Position numbers and translations under genes: made by a program
The notes under the pieces: generated by a model
Databases searched by the model: none
Told to the model about the DNA's origin: nothing
What the model saw: the letters and a program-made list of their open reading frames with translations, nothing else
NCBI GenBank assembly: GCA_902825845.1
Contig: CADECM010000004.1
Coordinates: 48,069-81,338, forward strand
DNA from: an uncultured beta proteobacterium
GTDB taxonomy: Bacteria > Pseudomonadota > Gammaproteobacteria > Burkholderiales > SG8-41
Direction: 5' to 3'
DNA length: 33,270 nt
In this document: positions 33,251 through 33,270 of the stretch, in pieces
Layout: each line of letters starts with the position of its first letter
How positions within the stretch are numbered: position 1 is the first letter of the stretch

Positions 33251-33270
33251 ACCACCATCGTCATTCCGGC

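Noticed and set aside
1..33270. A genetic code in which TGA means tryptophan.
   Set aside because: Many genes here end properly at TGA (for example those at 2, 1279, 5757, 11649 and 26254), so TGA is a normal stop in this organism.

Overview
The window reads as chromosomal DNA of a high-GC betaproteobacterium, most likely an unclassified member of the Burkholderiales. The reasons are six tripartite tricarboxylate transporter (Bug/TctC) periplasmic receptors in 33 kb, a PEP-CTERM type exported protein, the betaproteobacterial DUF2868/DUF3482 gene pair, and strong GC third-position bias. No rRNA, tRNA, phage, insertion sequence or CRISPR array was recognised.

Layout. 1-2.2 kb: a leftward acyl-CoA unit (BadI/MenB-like crotonase, then family III CoA-transferase). 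2.3-4.6 kb: a Bug receptor and an alpha/beta hydrolase of the FrsA / pseudooxynicotine hydrolase type. 4.6-8.9 kb: a two-gene RND efflux operon with a 4-nt overlap and no outer-membrane channel gene. 9.2-10.0 kb: a DUF1566-like, PEP-CTERM-type gene interrupted by one in-frame TGA, with a good sigma-54 promoter. 10.1-13.1 kb: a GTPase (DUF3482) plus membrane protein (DUF2868) pair. 13.4-15.2 kb: a Bug receptor and a small exported protein of unknown function. 15.3-19.8 kb: glutathione reductase, an SLC13-type transporter with two TrkA-C domains, and an RCK potassium channel, all leftward. 19.9-25.1 kb: a cupin, a hydrolase, a D-2-hydroxyacid dehydrogenase, a luciferase-like flavin oxidoreductase and an MFS exporter. 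25.3-30.3 kb: a large alpha/beta hydrolase translationally coupled to a Bug receptor, with two further Bug receptors beside it. 30.4-33.2 kb: a TctC-type receptor and a selenoprotein.

The most striking item is the last gene (31463-33187). Standard gene calling would give two proteins separated by a TGA, but both halves are in one frame and the TGA sits in the motif Cys-Sec-Gly-Ser-Cys, the signature of the UGSC seleno-protein family. A bulged hairpin with the geometry of a bacterial SECIS element begins 6 nt after the TGA. The product is a 574-residue protein in which a UGSC domain is fused to a conserved-looking C-terminal domain of about 370 residues that I cannot assign.

Other structure not explained by genes: a 17-bp AT-rich motif (TAAAAWCANATANTTAT) at five intergenic places, in two cases 5-6 nt before a start codon lacking a Shine-Dalgarno; a 13-bp triple tandem repeat before the TctC gene; and perfect hairpins between convergent genes. 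The metabolic theme is uptake of organic acids by Bug receptors, next to hydrolases and CoA or oxidoreductase enzymes that could process them. This theme is inference from context; no substrate can be read from the sequence.
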